Shown one piece after another: positions 53,157 through 62,193 of a stretch of 64,000 nt of DNA. The translations under genes were made by a program, and so were the position numbers. The notes under the pieces were generated by a model. The model saw only the letters and a list, made by a program, of their open reading frames with translations. It was not told the origin of the DNA and made no database searches. The number at the start of each line of letters is the position of its first letter. Positions within the stretch are counted from its first letter, which is position 1. Location: the NCBI GenBank assembly GCA_964629475.1, contig CAZVQW010000009.1:48730-112729 (forward strand), read 5' to 3'. The DNA comes from SMWD01 sp964629475 (GTDB lineage Bacteria; Pseudomonadota; Gammaproteobacteria; Steroidobacterales; GCA-2729495).

Positions 53157-54941
53157 GTGTCATCCCTGAACCTCGCCGTCATCGGCAACTGCCAGATCGG
53201 CGCACTACTCGACGAACGCGCCCGCATGGTCTGGGCTTGCCTGCCGCAATTCGATAGTGACCCGGCTTTCTGCACCTTGCTGATGGCAGATGAACCATCA
53301 CCCCAAAAAGGTGTCTACGAGATCGAACTGGTCGATTTCGAACGTGCCGAGCAAGAGTACATTCGCAATACGGCGATCGTGAAAACCACGCTCTACGACA
53401 AACACGGCAGCGGCGTATGCATCACCGACTATGCGCCACGATTCGATCTGTTCGGCCGCGCCTACCACCCGGTCATGCTGATCAGAACCCTGACGCCACT
53501 CGACGGCTGGCCGCGTATCAAGATTTGCGTGCGCCCGACCGGCAACTATGGTGCGCAGGATGCGACGATCACGCATGGCAGCAATCACATTCGCTACATA
53601 CTCCCGGATATGGTCATGCGCATGACCACCGACGTGTCACTCAGCGCGATTCTCGAGGAGAATACTTTCGTGCTGACCGAGACCAAGCACATGATACTCG
53701 GCACGGACGAGAGCATTCCCGAGTCTGTCGACAAGATTGCACGCGAACATTTCGGTGCAACGAAGCTCTACTGGCAAGAGTGGGTGCGCGGACTGGCGAT
53801 ACCGTACGAGTGGCAGGAAGCAGTCATTCGTGCGGCCATCACGCTGAAATTGTGCACGTTCGAAGACACCGGTGCCGTTATTGCGGCCATAACGACATCA
53901 GTGCCCGAAGCGGCCGACAGCGGGCGCAACTGGGACTACCGCTATTGCTGGCTGCGCGACAGCTATTTCACGATCCGGGGCCTCAACAGCCTCGGCGCGA
54001 CGAAAACGATGAGCGCGTATTTACGGTACATCGTCAACGTTTCGTTCGAAGCTGAAAATGAATTACAGCCGGTCTACAGCATTACCGGTAAAGCAGATCT
54101 GACCGAGCACATCGTTGACAGCCTGCCCGGTTATCGCGGCATGGGGCCGGTGCGCGTCGGTAACCAGGCCTATATGCAGATTCAGAACGATGTCTACGGT
54201 GCCGTCGTCATGGCGGCGACGCAATATTTTTTCGATCATCGTGTGCCCGATCCCGGCACGATCGACAATTTCCATCGACTCGAAATCCTTGGCGAACGCG
54301 CCGCAGAGCTCTATAACCAGCCGGATGCCGGCATCTGGGAATATCGTGGACGCGCACGGGTACATACTTTTTCAGCGGTGATGTGCTGGGCTGCCTGCGA
54401 CCATCTGGCCAAGATTGCTCGCCAACTGGAGATTCCCGAGCGGACCCAATACTGGCAAACGACGGCAAACCGCATTCATGCCGACATCAGCGACCAGGCC
54501 TGGGACGATAAAAAGCAGGCATTCACCGAGAGTTTTGGCCGCCCCGAACTGGACGCATCGATGCTGTTGTTACACAGCCTCGGCTTCATTGCCGCCGATG
54601 ACTCAAGGTTTTTAAGTACCGTCGCAGCGATCGAATCTGAATTGCGTCGTGGCGATCACCTGATGCGTTACGGTGTCGCCGACGATTTCGGTGAACCGGA
54701 GAGTGCGTTTAATATCTGCACATTCTGGTATATCGACGCATTGGCGGCAATTGGCAGAATTGAAGAGGCGCGCGAACTGTTCGAGAAAATGCTCAGCTGC
54801 CGAAACGATCTGGGCTTGTTGTCCGAAGACCTCGATCCGGCTACCGGAGAGCTGTGGGGTAATTTCCCACAAACCTACAGTCTTGTCGGCATAATTAATG
54901 CCGCCAAACGCCTCAGTTGCTCGTGGGAGGATGCCATATGA
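53157..54941 (+). CDS. Glycoside hydrolase family 15 (glucoamylase/trehalase-like)
   Basis: 594-residue GH15 enzyme. An N-terminal beta-sandwich (about 1-220; SSLNLAVIGNCQIGALLDER) precedes the (alpha/alpha)6 catalytic barrel with AADSGRNWDYRYCWLRDSYF, AEDTG-like FEDTGAVIAAIT, and a late GLLSEDLDPATGELWGNFPQ holding the second acid. GTG start with AGAAGGA before it. GH15 includes glucoamylases and, in actinobacteria, trehalases; its place between otsB and otsA favours trehalose or an alpha-glucan. No signal peptide, so cytoplasmic. Overlaps otsA by four bases (ATGA). Confidence 0.92.
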   Translation: MSSLNLAVIGNCQIGALLDERARMVWACLPQFDSDPAFCTLLMADEPSPQKGVYEIELVDFERAEQEYIRNTAIVKTTLYDKHGSGVCITDYAPRFDLFGRAYHPVMLIRTLTPLDGWPRIKICVRPTGNYGAQDATITHGSNHIRYILPDMVMRMTTDVSLSAILEENTFVLTETKHMILGTDESIPESVDKIAREHFGATKLYWQEWVRGLAIPYEWQEAVIRAAITLKLCTFEDTGAVIAAITTSVPEAADSGRNWDYRYCWLRDSYFTIRGLNSLGATKTMSAYLRYIVNVSFEAENELQPVYSITGKADLTEHIVDSLPGYRGMGPVRVGNQAYMQIQNDVYGAVVMAATQYFFDHRVPDPGTIDNFHRLEILGERAAELYNQPDAGIWEYRGRARVHTFSAVMCWAACDHLAKIARQLEIPERTQYWQTTANRIHADISDQAWDDKKQAFTESFGRPELDASMLLLHSLGFIAADDSRFLSTVAAIESELRRGDHLMRYGVADDFGEPESAFNICTFWYIDALAAIGRIEEARELFEKMLSCRNDLGLLSEDLDPATGELWGNFPQTYSLVGIINAAKRLSCSWEDAI

Positions 54942-56335
54942 CCCGTCTTGTCGCTGTTTCGAACCGTGTCGCCCAACCAACGGCGGGATCCAAGTCGGCG
55001 GGAGGGCTCGCCGTTGGCGTGCTGTCCGCATTACAGGAACACGGTGGCGTCTGGTTCGGCTGGAGCGGAAAAACGACACCGGGTGAGCCCGGCGATCCGC
55101 ATATTGAGCAAGTTGGCAATATTACGTATGCAACGATCGAACTGAACGAGACTGCATACGAGAAATACTATAACGGCTTCAGCAATTCATCGCTGTGGCC
55201 GATTTGTCATTACCTGCTCGATTTCTTCAGTTTCGACCGCGGCGAATACGACGAATACAGGAAGGTCAACGCCCTGTTCGCACGAAAACTGGTGCCATTG
55301 CTGCAGCCTGATGACATCATCTGGGTGCATGACTTTCACCTGATTCCACTCGCTTCCGAGTTACGCCGCGCCGGTGTCAGCAACCCGGTAGGTTTTTTCC
55401 TGCACGTACCGTTCCCCGATATCGACGTACTGCGCGTACTGCCGGTTTACAAGAAACTGCTCCGCTGTCTGTGCGCTTACGATGTCGTCGGTTTTCATAC
55501 GCCGAGCGACCTCGCATCCTTCAATGAAGCTGTCAATCAGGAGGAAATCGGCGGAGCGAAGAAGGCAGATCGCCGTAACGGATCATCTGACCGGTACTTC
55601 CATGCGGGTGTATTCCCGATCGGCATAGACGTCGGTGAATGTCACCAATTGGCCACTGGCGCACACCGGGGCGATAACACGGCGCGCATGGTTCAGCACC
55701 TGCACGGTCGCGACCTGATCATCAGTGTCGATCGGCTCGACTACAGCAAGGGACTCGAAGGGCGTTTTCGTGCCGTCGAGCGCCTGTTTCAGAATTATCC
55801 GGAGACTCGCGGCAATGTGTCCTTTATTCAGATCGCGCCGAAAACCCGTACCGGGGTACGCGCATATGACGATATTCGCCATGCGCTCGAACAGGCGGCC
55901 GGACAGATCAACGGCGAATTTGCCGACATCGACTGGGTTCCGATCCGCTATCTGAATCGGGCATTTGACCGTTCGATCATCATGGAATTTTTTTACGAGG
56001 CCGCCGTCGGACTCGTCACGCCGGTCCGCGACGGCATGAATCTCGTTGCCAAGGAATTTGTCGCCTGCCAGAACCCGGAAGATCCCGGTGTGCTCGTATT
56101 ATCACGGATGGCCGGCGCAGCCTATGAACTGACCGATGCCGTACTTGTCGATCCGTACGATATCGACGGTGTCGCAGAAGGCATTCATAAGGCGCTAACC
56201 ATGCCAATCGACGAACGAAAAGAACGTCATGCCAGCATGATCGATATCCTCAGACGTAACGACATCACGGCCTGGCGAACCCGCTTCGTGGATGCACTGA
56301 TGGAGGCTCGCGACCACGTGATGGCCGAAGCATGA
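54938..56335 (+). CDS. otsA: Trehalose-6-phosphate synthase
   Basis: GT20 enzyme joining UDP-glucose (or another NDP-glucose) with glucose 6-phosphate (465 aa). SNRVAQPTAGSKSAGGLAVG, GGVWFGWSG, IIWVHDFHLIPLA, VDRLDYSKGLEGRF and PVRDGMNLVAKEFVACQ are intact. ATG 54938 overlaps the GH15 stop; the upstream frame to 54917 is ignored. Its stop overlaps glk by four bases. Confidence 0.97.
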   Translation: MTRLVAVSNRVAQPTAGSKSAGGLAVGVLSALQEHGGVWFGWSGKTTPGEPGDPHIEQVGNITYATIELNETAYEKYYNGFSNSSLWPICHYLLDFFSFDRGEYDEYRKVNALFARKLVPLLQPDDIIWVHDFHLIPLASELRRAGVSNPVGFFLHVPFPDIDVLRVLPVYKKLLRCLCAYDVVGFHTPSDLASFNEAVNQEEIGGAKKADRRNGSSDRYFHAGVFPIGIDVGECHQLATGAHRGDNTARMVQHLHGRDLIISVDRLDYSKGLEGRFRAVERLFQNYPETRGNVSFIQIAPKTRTGVRAYDDIRHALEQAAGQINGEFADIDWVPIRYLNRAFDRSIIMEFFYEAAVGLVTPVRDGMNLVAKEFVACQNPEDPGVLVLSRMAGAAYELTDAVLVDPYDIDGVAEGIHKALTMPIDERKERHASMIDILRRNDITAWRTRFVDALMEARDHVMAEA

Positions 56336-57258
56336 ACTGCCTGCTGGCCGATATCGGCGGGACCAATACACGTTGCGCCATCGTTGGAAAAAACGGTGTT
56401 CCGGATAAGATCGACACATTTCAAAATCGCAGTTTTACCGATTTGTCCGATCTGCTAGCTCGTTATATCGAAGGACTGCCGACCGAAGCCAAGCCGACAT
56501 CGGGCATGTTCGCCGTTGCAGCCCCGATTCGCGGCGATGCGGTGCAGATGATTAATATCGACTGGCAATTCTCGACTGAATCATTGCGGCAATCGTTGCA
56601 CATGGAACGATTGGAGTTACTCAATGATTTCGAAGCGCTGGCTATAGGGCTGCCAGATCTCGACCCCGGAGATCTCAGACAGATCGGTGGCGGCAATGCA
56701 GTGCCGAATCGGCCGAAGGCCGTGCTTGGCCCCGGTACCGGCCTTGGTGTCGCGAGCCTGATACCCACCCGTGACGGCTGGCAGCCTGTCAGCGGTGAAG
56801 GCGGACATGTGACGCTGCCGGCAGCGAACCTGACAGAAGCCGCGCTGATCGAGAGTGTCCGTAATCGTTTCGAACATTGTTCGGCCGAACGGCTGATTTC
56901 CGGTTCCGGCCTCGAGCTGCTGCACGAGCTGTTGCACGAATCCGGCACAATTACGGCACCCGAGATCAGCGCACTGGCGCAGGCCGGAGATCAACAAGCA
57001 CAGGAAACGTTTAACACCTTCTACGAATTCCTCGGCACGGTCGCGGCAAACCTTGCCCTGACGGTCGGCTCATTCGGCGGCGTTTACATCGGCGGCGGCA
57101 TTATTCCGCGCCATGCCGAACAATTTGCAATATCGGGTTTTCGCCGGCGCTTCGAGGCCAAAGGACGCTACGATGATTACCTGAAGTCTATACCGACCTA
57201 CCTGATCACCTCCGACCACCCGACGCTGATCGGCCTTGCGGCCGCTGCTCGCGGCTAA
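56332..57258 (+). CDS. glk: Glucokinase
   Basis: Phosphorylates glucose to glucose 6-phosphate (308 aa), proteobacterial Glk family. Phosphate motif LLADIGGTNTRCAIV, ELLNDFEALAIGLP (catalytic Asp), GPGTGLGVASLI, and GEGGHVTLPA. Last gene of otsB-GH15-otsA-glk, coupled to otsA by ATGA; it would feed GH15-released glucose back to OtsA. Converges on the LssY_C gene with a four-base overlap. Confidence 0.95.
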   Translation: MNCLLADIGGTNTRCAIVGKNGVPDKIDTFQNRSFTDLSDLLARYIEGLPTEAKPTSGMFAVAAPIRGDAVQMINIDWQFSTESLRQSLHMERLELLNDFEALAIGLPDLDPGDLRQIGGGNAVPNRPKAVLGPGTGLGVASLIPTRDGWQPVSGEGGHVTLPAANLTEAALIESVRNRFEHCSAERLISGSGLELLHELLHESGTITAPEISALAQAGDQQAQETFNTFYEFLGTVAANLALTVGSFGGVYIGGGIIPRHAEQFAISGFRRRFEAKGRYDDYLKSIPTYLITSDHPTLIGLAAAARG

Positions 57259-58565
57259 TCCCTGCCGGTATTTTCTTCGGCGAAACGCCCACTCAAACCC
57301 ATCAATTCGATTTCTGCGAGCGGTACCCGACTTTCCGTCAACCACAGCACTGTACGCCGGCCATCGGTCCACCACGGCGAACCCAGCAGGTTCTTTTTTG
57401 GTGCATCGCGCGTTACCTTGCCGACACCGCCGACCATGCCGATCTCGGCCAGGGCCTGTGCCGTGGCAAGATCTTCGGCGAGGTAATCACGTGCCTCATC
57501 AACTTCGGGATCGATCGCATGAGTCGTCAGGTTCCATGCCCGCGTCGTGAAGAACACACCGATGTCTCGGCTGATTGCGCCGATCCAAACGAATTCGCCG
57601 CGAAAACGGATCGGACTCAACCACAAACGCAGGTGATTGCGTTCGTTGATCGTGTCACGCGCCTTTTGCAGGCCGATATCCTGCGGACGCTGAAACACAT
57701 ACAACGCACTGATCGGTGAATACTTGTATTCGCTGCCGACGATGAATGACTTGAACGTACGCCACGAGGAACCGACACTGATGATCTCCGTCTCGTCCCA
57801 ACCGGCCTTGATAAAACCCTGCAACGCGCGCGGCGATCCGATGACAGCCAGGTTGATCGGATCACCCGAGCCCTTGCCGTTCTTCTTCGTCGTGCAACAC
57901 ATGAATTCCTCGAGCACCTGGCGAAAATCTTCGAGATCGTCGAGATCGACCAATTCTTCTTCCGCATAGAGTGACTTAAAATCCACGCGCTGCCAGTCGG
58001 CCCGCAGTCCCGGTACCGTGATATAAAACTCAAAATCACGCACTTCACGGTCACCGAATAAACGAACACGCACTTCCTTGGTGCCGAGTTTCAGATTGCT
58101 GAAGACGAAACCCGATGTCGTCGTCCCCGCTCCCGCGTACGGATCGATGCTGAGCCCATCAAAGTATTCGTCGATTCCCCTGTTGCCAGCCGTGACGACA
58201 CCATGGCTGACATAGGCCGCCTCGTGTGCCGAAAAATAATCCGGATCCAGGCCGTGCAGCATCATCCAGTAATCACGCCCGGTATTGTTCTCGATCTCGA
58301 TCCATACCGGCTGAATGAGCTTCTTGTCGAGCTTCTTACCGAAAGCTCGACGGGATTCGTCCCGGGTCAGCACCGAAACCGTTATTTTCAGGCCGTCTTT
58401 CTCCTGCGTCATTGCACGCTGCATGTAATCCAGATCTTCGAGAGGCACCGGCACGAAGCTTGTGCATGCGCTGATACCAGACACGATGAAAAAAAGAACG
58501 GCAAAAATTCGTGCGGCGATCACCCGGCCCTCCGTATCCGGGAGCATTGCGGGATTATTCATCAT
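57255..58565 (-). CDS. Lipoprotein with LssY_C-type domain (second copy)
   Basis: 436-residue lipoprotein. Signal peptide with lipobox SGISAC near residue 34, then SFVPVPLEDL. An N-terminal region of unknown fold (about 40-230) has QPVWIEIENNTGRDYWMML, GLDPDYFSAHEAAYVSHG and LGTKEVRVRLFGDREVRDFE. The C-terminal part is LssY_C-like: NLAVIGSPRALQGFIKAGWD, YSPISALYVFQRPQDIG, NHLRLWLSPIRFRGEFVWIG and THAIDPEVDEARDYLAEDL. Start ATG 58565 (or 58562) overlaps the first copy's stop by 11 bases. It keeps the conserved His of THAIDP that its partner has lost. Function unknown. Confidence 0.8.
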   Translation of the reverse strand: MMNNPAMLPDTEGRVIAARIFAVLFFIVSGISACTSFVPVPLEDLDYMQRAMTQEKDGLKITVSVLTRDESRRAFGKKLDKKLIQPVWIEIENNTGRDYWMMLHGLDPDYFSAHEAAYVSHGVVTAGNRGIDEYFDGLSIDPYAGAGTTTSGFVFSNLKLGTKEVRVRLFGDREVRDFEFYITVPGLRADWQRVDFKSLYAEEELVDLDDLEDFRQVLEEFMCCTTKKNGKGSGDPINLAVIGSPRALQGFIKAGWDETEIISVGSSWRTFKSFIVGSEYKYSPISALYVFQRPQDIGLQKARDTINERNHLRLWLSPIRFRGEFVWIGAISRDIGVFFTTRAWNLTTHAIDPEVDEARDYLAEDLATAQALAEIGMVGGVGKVTRDAPKKNLLGSPWWTDGRRTVLWLTESRVPLAEIELMGLSGRFAEENTGRD

Positions 58566-59748
58566 GCCCTCTGCGGATCTTTTTCTGCCAGTCCCAATCG
58601 AAAAAGCGTACCTTGCTGAGTTCGGCCGGCTGGTCGGAAATCTCGAGTACGGCACGATTTCCGTCGGTCCAGTAAGGCGAGTTCAGCAAGTTATTTCGTG
58701 GTTTATCCCTGCTGACCACCCCTACACCGTCTACAACACCATAGCGCTCGACCATTTCCGCTGTCGCCAGATCTTCGACGACATAGCGCACAGCCTCGTC
58801 GACATTCGGATCGATACTGCGCTCTACGCTGCCGACTACGACCAGCTTGCCCTTATACCGAATCGGGCTGATCCACAGCCGCACGAGATTCACCGAATCG
58901 ACGCGCCGGCGTGATTTCTGAAACTGCACATCCGGCAGCCGGCTGTACAAATAGGCCGTACCAAAGAACGAACGAAGATCCTGCTCGAATATCGTCTCAT
59001 CCCAGCCTGCCGTAATGAACGCTTTCAATATCCGCACGTCTCCTATCAGCACAAGATTGATCGGATCACCCATGCCCGACCCATCCGATCTCTGCGTGCA
59101 ACATGGAAGACTGCGCAAAGCCTCCCTGAGCTCCTCCTCGGTTTCTATCTCGAGCCTGGGTCGTTCGGCAATAACCTTGAGATCCTTTCGATCCCATTCG
59201 GACTCAACTCCGGGTACGGAGACAAATAATTCGAATGTGCGGACATCTTTGTTGCTGTACAAACGGACCCGGACCTCCTTGGTACCGACGGTCTCATTTG
59301 TAAATGCAAATCCGCTGTTGATGCTACCCGGCTCAATTTGCTGCTTAAAACCCATATCGGAAAAGTAGTTATCCATCTGCTTGTTGGCCTGGCCGCCGAA
59401 CCGGAAATGATTCATGTACGCCGCTTCATGGGCGGAGAAATAGTTTGGATCAAGCCCTGACATCATGAACCAGAATGGCTTTTCGGTTTGGTTCTCGATT
59501 TCCAGCCAGATCGGCTGAATGCCGCGCTTCTGCAGATTGACGCCGAAGGCATGCCGCGCTTCTTCGCGGCCCAGAACCGACACGGAAACGCGCAAGCCTT
59601 CCTGCTCCTCGGTCTCGGCCCGCTCCCTGAACGTCAGTTCCTCGAGCGGCACAGGGTTAAAACTGGCGCATGCGGACATGCCGAGTAATACCAGCGCAAT
59701 CAGCAACAGTCGCACCGAATGTAATCTTGTCTCGAAAAATACGGTCAT
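58555..59748 (-). CDS. Lipoprotein with LssY_C-type domain (first copy)
   Basis: 397-residue paralogue of the following gene. Signal peptide with lipobox GMSAC, then ASFNPVPLEELTFRERAETE. N-terminal region: QPIWLEIENQTEKPFWFMM, GLDPNYFSAHEAAYMNH, VGTKEVRVRLYSNKDVRTFE. C-terminal LssY_C part: NLVLIGDVRILKAFITAGWD, NLVRLWISPIRYKGKLVVVG, RSIDPNVDEAVRYVVEDLAT. It lacks about 20 residues present in the second copy between the IG strand and IDP, including the His, so this copy is the more degenerate. ATG 59748 is chosen because it directly precedes the signal peptide. Probably same operon as the hydrolase 22 bases upstream. Confidence 0.8.
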   Translation of the reverse strand: MTVFFETRLHSVRLLLIALVLLGMSACASFNPVPLEELTFRERAETEEQEGLRVSVSVLGREEARHAFGVNLQKRGIQPIWLEIENQTEKPFWFMMSGLDPNYFSAHEAAYMNHFRFGGQANKQMDNYFSDMGFKQQIEPGSINSGFAFTNETVGTKEVRVRLYSNKDVRTFELFVSVPGVESEWDRKDLKVIAERPRLEIETEEELREALRSLPCCTQRSDGSGMGDPINLVLIGDVRILKAFITAGWDETIFEQDLRSFFGTAYLYSRLPDVQFQKSRRRVDSVNLVRLWISPIRYKGKLVVVGSVERSIDPNVDEAVRYVVEDLATAEMVERYGVVDGVGVVSRDKPRNNLLNSPYWTDGNRAVLEISDQPAELSKVRFFDWDWQKKIRRGHDE

Positions 59749-59770
59749 CGACCCGTAGCGGTGCGGCACA

Positions 59771-60289
59771 TCATTCAACGCCATCATCAAGATCTTTGAG
59801 AAAGGTCCGGAACAGGCATTTGATTGCCTCAATTTTCGCCGTGAGCCGGTGATCACCGTCGAGAAGCATGACGCTTGCGCCGGCCTCACGTCCATAACGA
59901 ATGCTGCCTTCGTGCGGCACGACATCATCATGCCAGCCGTGCACGATCGTCGTCGGGACATTCGGCAGCGGATCGGGCATGTATTCTCCGTAACCCGGCA
60001 TGAAAAATGCCGGCGCTAATAAAAACAGGCCACGCGCACCCATGCGCGCTGCCGCGGCCGTGGCCACATAACCGCCCATGCTGCTGCCGACCAGCACGAT
60101 CGGCTCGCCCTGCTCCCGGCAGTATTCGATCAGTTTGTCGGCTCGCTCCCGGGCATCAGCGATGCCCTGATAATCCAGTGACTCGACCTGCCAGCCTTCG
60201 GCACGTGCAATATCTGCCATCGCACGAATCTTCGTGCCCCACGGACCGCTCTCCTGTCCATGCGAAAAGCACACCGCCTTAATGGTCAT
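59771..60289 (-). CDS. Small alpha/beta hydrolase
   Basis: 172-residue cytoplasmic serine hydrolase. CFSHGQESGPWGTKIRAMAD at the N-terminus, nucleophile elbow VGSSMGGYVA, acid in HGWHDDVVPHEGS and His in LDGDHRLTAK. Resembles YqiA/alpha-beta hydrolases of unknown substrate. Start ATG 60289 overlaps the ATL gene's stop (60286) by four bases, so coupled translation is likely. Confidence 0.88.
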   Translation of the reverse strand: MTIKAVCFSHGQESGPWGTKIRAMADIARAEGWQVESLDYQGIADARERADKLIEYCREQGEPIVLVGSSMGGYVATAAAARMGARGLFLLAPAFFMPGYGEYMPDPLPNVPTTIVHGWHDDVVPHEGSIRYGREAGASVMLLDGDHRLTAKIEAIKCLFRTFLKDLDDGVE

Positions 60290-60666
60290 GAATCGATGTC
60301 CTTTGTCGGCTCGCTAAACGCCATTGGCCCCCAGATCAATTCATCCATATCCGGTTGCCACTGAAACTGCTGCATGTCGACACGGCCGCTGACGACGGTC
60401 ACCCCTTCGTTCCCGAGCCTCTTGATTTGTTCCTGCCGCCCGGGGCTGCCTGCTGGCAAAGCGATCTTGCCGTCGGCCTTGATAACGCGGTGCCACGGCA
60501 TACCGCTGCGATGAGGTGCCTTGGCCAATGCACCGCCGACACGCCGCGCGCCGCCGCTCAGGCCCGCCAGCTCCGCGACCTGACCATAACTTGCCACACA
60601 ACCTTCGGGGATCGCTTCAACGACGTTCCAGACACGTTGAAATGAACCGGTTGAACCCTCACCCAC
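60286..60666 (-). CDS. atl: Alkyltransferase-like (ATL) protein, MGMT family
   Basis: DNA-binding protein (126 aa) related to O6-alkylguanine-DNA methyltransferases. The reactive site that reads PCHRV in active enzymes is PWHRVI here (Trp58), so it cannot accept an alkyl group; ATL proteins instead bind O6-alkylguanine and hand it to nucleotide excision repair. Helix-turn-helix and arginine-finger region YGQVAELAGLSGGARRVGGA is present. First gene of a four-gene operon with the hydrolase and the two LssY_C lipoproteins. Confidence 0.93.
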   Translation of the reverse strand: MGEGSTGSFQRVWNVVEAIPEGCVASYGQVAELAGLSGGARRVGGALAKAPHRSGMPWHRVIKADGKIALPAGSPGRQEQIKRLGNEGVTVVSGRVDMQQFQWQPDMDELIWGPMAFSEPTKDIDS

Positions 60667-60834
60667 ATTGCTATCCTCGTCACCATGCAGCTATAAAACG
60701 TCATGCTACATTACTTCGATACCGCAAAGAGGCCGGCCAGTTAAAACTGACTACTGGCAAGCTGGCTTTTCATGCAATGCGCGATGTGCATTTGGATATC
60801 GGTGGAATACGGGCCGTCGTCTAGCGCCTTATAT

Positions 60835-62190
60835 TCAGGTCAGGTCAGCGGCCGGCAGCGTTATCGTAAACGTCAGCCCGCCACCCGTTCGCGGTGCGGC
60901 GCGGACCGAGCCACCCATTACTTCGAAAGCTCTCTGTGCGATGGCCAGGCCGAGCCCGCTGCCGCCTGCATCGGCAATGCCGTTCTTGACCCGGAAGAAG
61001 GGTTCGAAAATCCTGTCGAGATATTTCTCGGGAATACCCGGCCCGCGGTCACTGATTTCTACGATGATACTGGCGCCCTTCCTGAGCACCGTCAGTTCGA
61101 CGCAACTGTCGGCCGGCGCAAAGCGAATTGCGTTGCGCAGTATGTTCTCGAACCCGCTGCGCAACAAATCGATGTCACCGATGACCTGCAAATTATGCTC
61201 ACTCGTCAGTTCGATCCGGCAGCCCTGCGCCTGCGCCTCGACATCTGCAACATCGACGAGATCCCGCAGCAGCTTGCCGACCCTGATCAGCCGATGCACG
61301 ATAGCAGCGGGCGCGTCGAGACGGGAGAAGCGCAGCATCTCGCCAATGGTCTGGTCGATACGTCGCACCTCGCATTCGATTTGTTCGCGTTCGGTATCGT
61401 TAAGTTTCTGCCGATGCGCGGTCAACGCCAATGAAGCCTGCAGGCGTGCCAGCGGCGACCTGAGTTCGTGCGACATTTCCTGCATAAATTGTTCGCGGCT
61501 GTCTATCAGGCTCTGTAATTGATCAGCCATCGAGTTGAAGTCCGCGGCCAGTACACCGAGTTCATCATTCCGGTTTGAGATTGCTGCCGGTACCCGCGCG
61601 TCGATGCGGCCGGAGGCGAGTTGCCGGACCGTGGCCTGTAGTTCACCGATCGGCCGGCCAAAACGGCCGGCAATCAACCAGGCGACGGAGCCGATGATGA
61701 GCAATGCGACGATGAGCAAACCGAGAAGTGTCGCCGGACTGCCCCAGAGACCGATTGTCTTGGGCAGGACGAGAAATGCATAGACCTGACCGTCGGGCCC
61801 GACCAAATGAGGTGCAAGGCGTAACGGGCGATAGTTGGATTCGGTCTCGTCGGCCGGTGTGATAACGAATTTACTGACGAACTCGGTGAATTCACCGGGT
61901 AATTGTCGTCCGAAAATATCCCGGCTGTCCCGATCCAGGATGTATATCGTAACGTCCGTCGGGATGCGAGTATCTTCTGCCAGCCACCTTTGCAGGGCCG
62001 GCCGCCCCCCTTCTGCGAGGACATCGGCGGCTTCGTGGGCCAGCGTGCTGTGGCGAGTCGCGACGTAGCCTTCAAGTTCATACGAGGCGATCAACGCGAG
62101 GATAGCCGCACCGACCAGAACGAACAAAACCAGTGTCGCACCGATAAAAACGGCCACGCGCAGATACAATCGAGGATATGGCAGATCCAT
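60835..62190 (-). CDS. Sensor histidine kinase, CpxA-like
   Basis: Inner-membrane kinase (451 aa). Two membrane segments (about 10-36 and 153-175) bracket a periplasmic sensor of about 115 residues; HAMP at about 175-230, H-box MSHELRSPLARLQ with His241, N box FENILRNAIRFAP, and G boxes DRGPGIPEKYLDRIFEPF and GGSGLGLAI. Partner of the response regulator three bases upstream. The signal is unknown; CpxA relatives sense envelope stress. Confidence 0.93.
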   Translation of the reverse strand: MDLPYPRLYLRVAVFIGATLVLFVLVGAAILALIASYELEGYVATRHSTLAHEAADVLAEGGRPALQRWLAEDTRIPTDVTIYILDRDSRDIFGRQLPGEFTEFVSKFVITPADETESNYRPLRLAPHLVGPDGQVYAFLVLPKTIGLWGSPATLLGLLIVALLIIGSVAWLIAGRFGRPIGELQATVRQLASGRIDARVPAAISNRNDELGVLAADFNSMADQLQSLIDSREQFMQEMSHELRSPLARLQASLALTAHRQKLNDTEREQIECEVRRIDQTIGEMLRFSRLDAPAAIVHRLIRVGKLLRDLVDVADVEAQAQGCRIELTSEHNLQVIGDIDLLRSGFENILRNAIRFAPADSCVELTVLRKGASIIVEISDRGPGIPEKYLDRIFEPFFRVKNGIADAGGSGLGLAIAQRAFEVMGGSVRAAPRTGGGLTFTITLPAADLT

Positions 62191-62193
62191 GCA

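Noticed and set aside
60668..61522. 284-codon + strand frame opposite the histidine kinase
   Set aside because: Overlaps the certain kinase gene over most of its length; Ser/Arg-rich with no domain.
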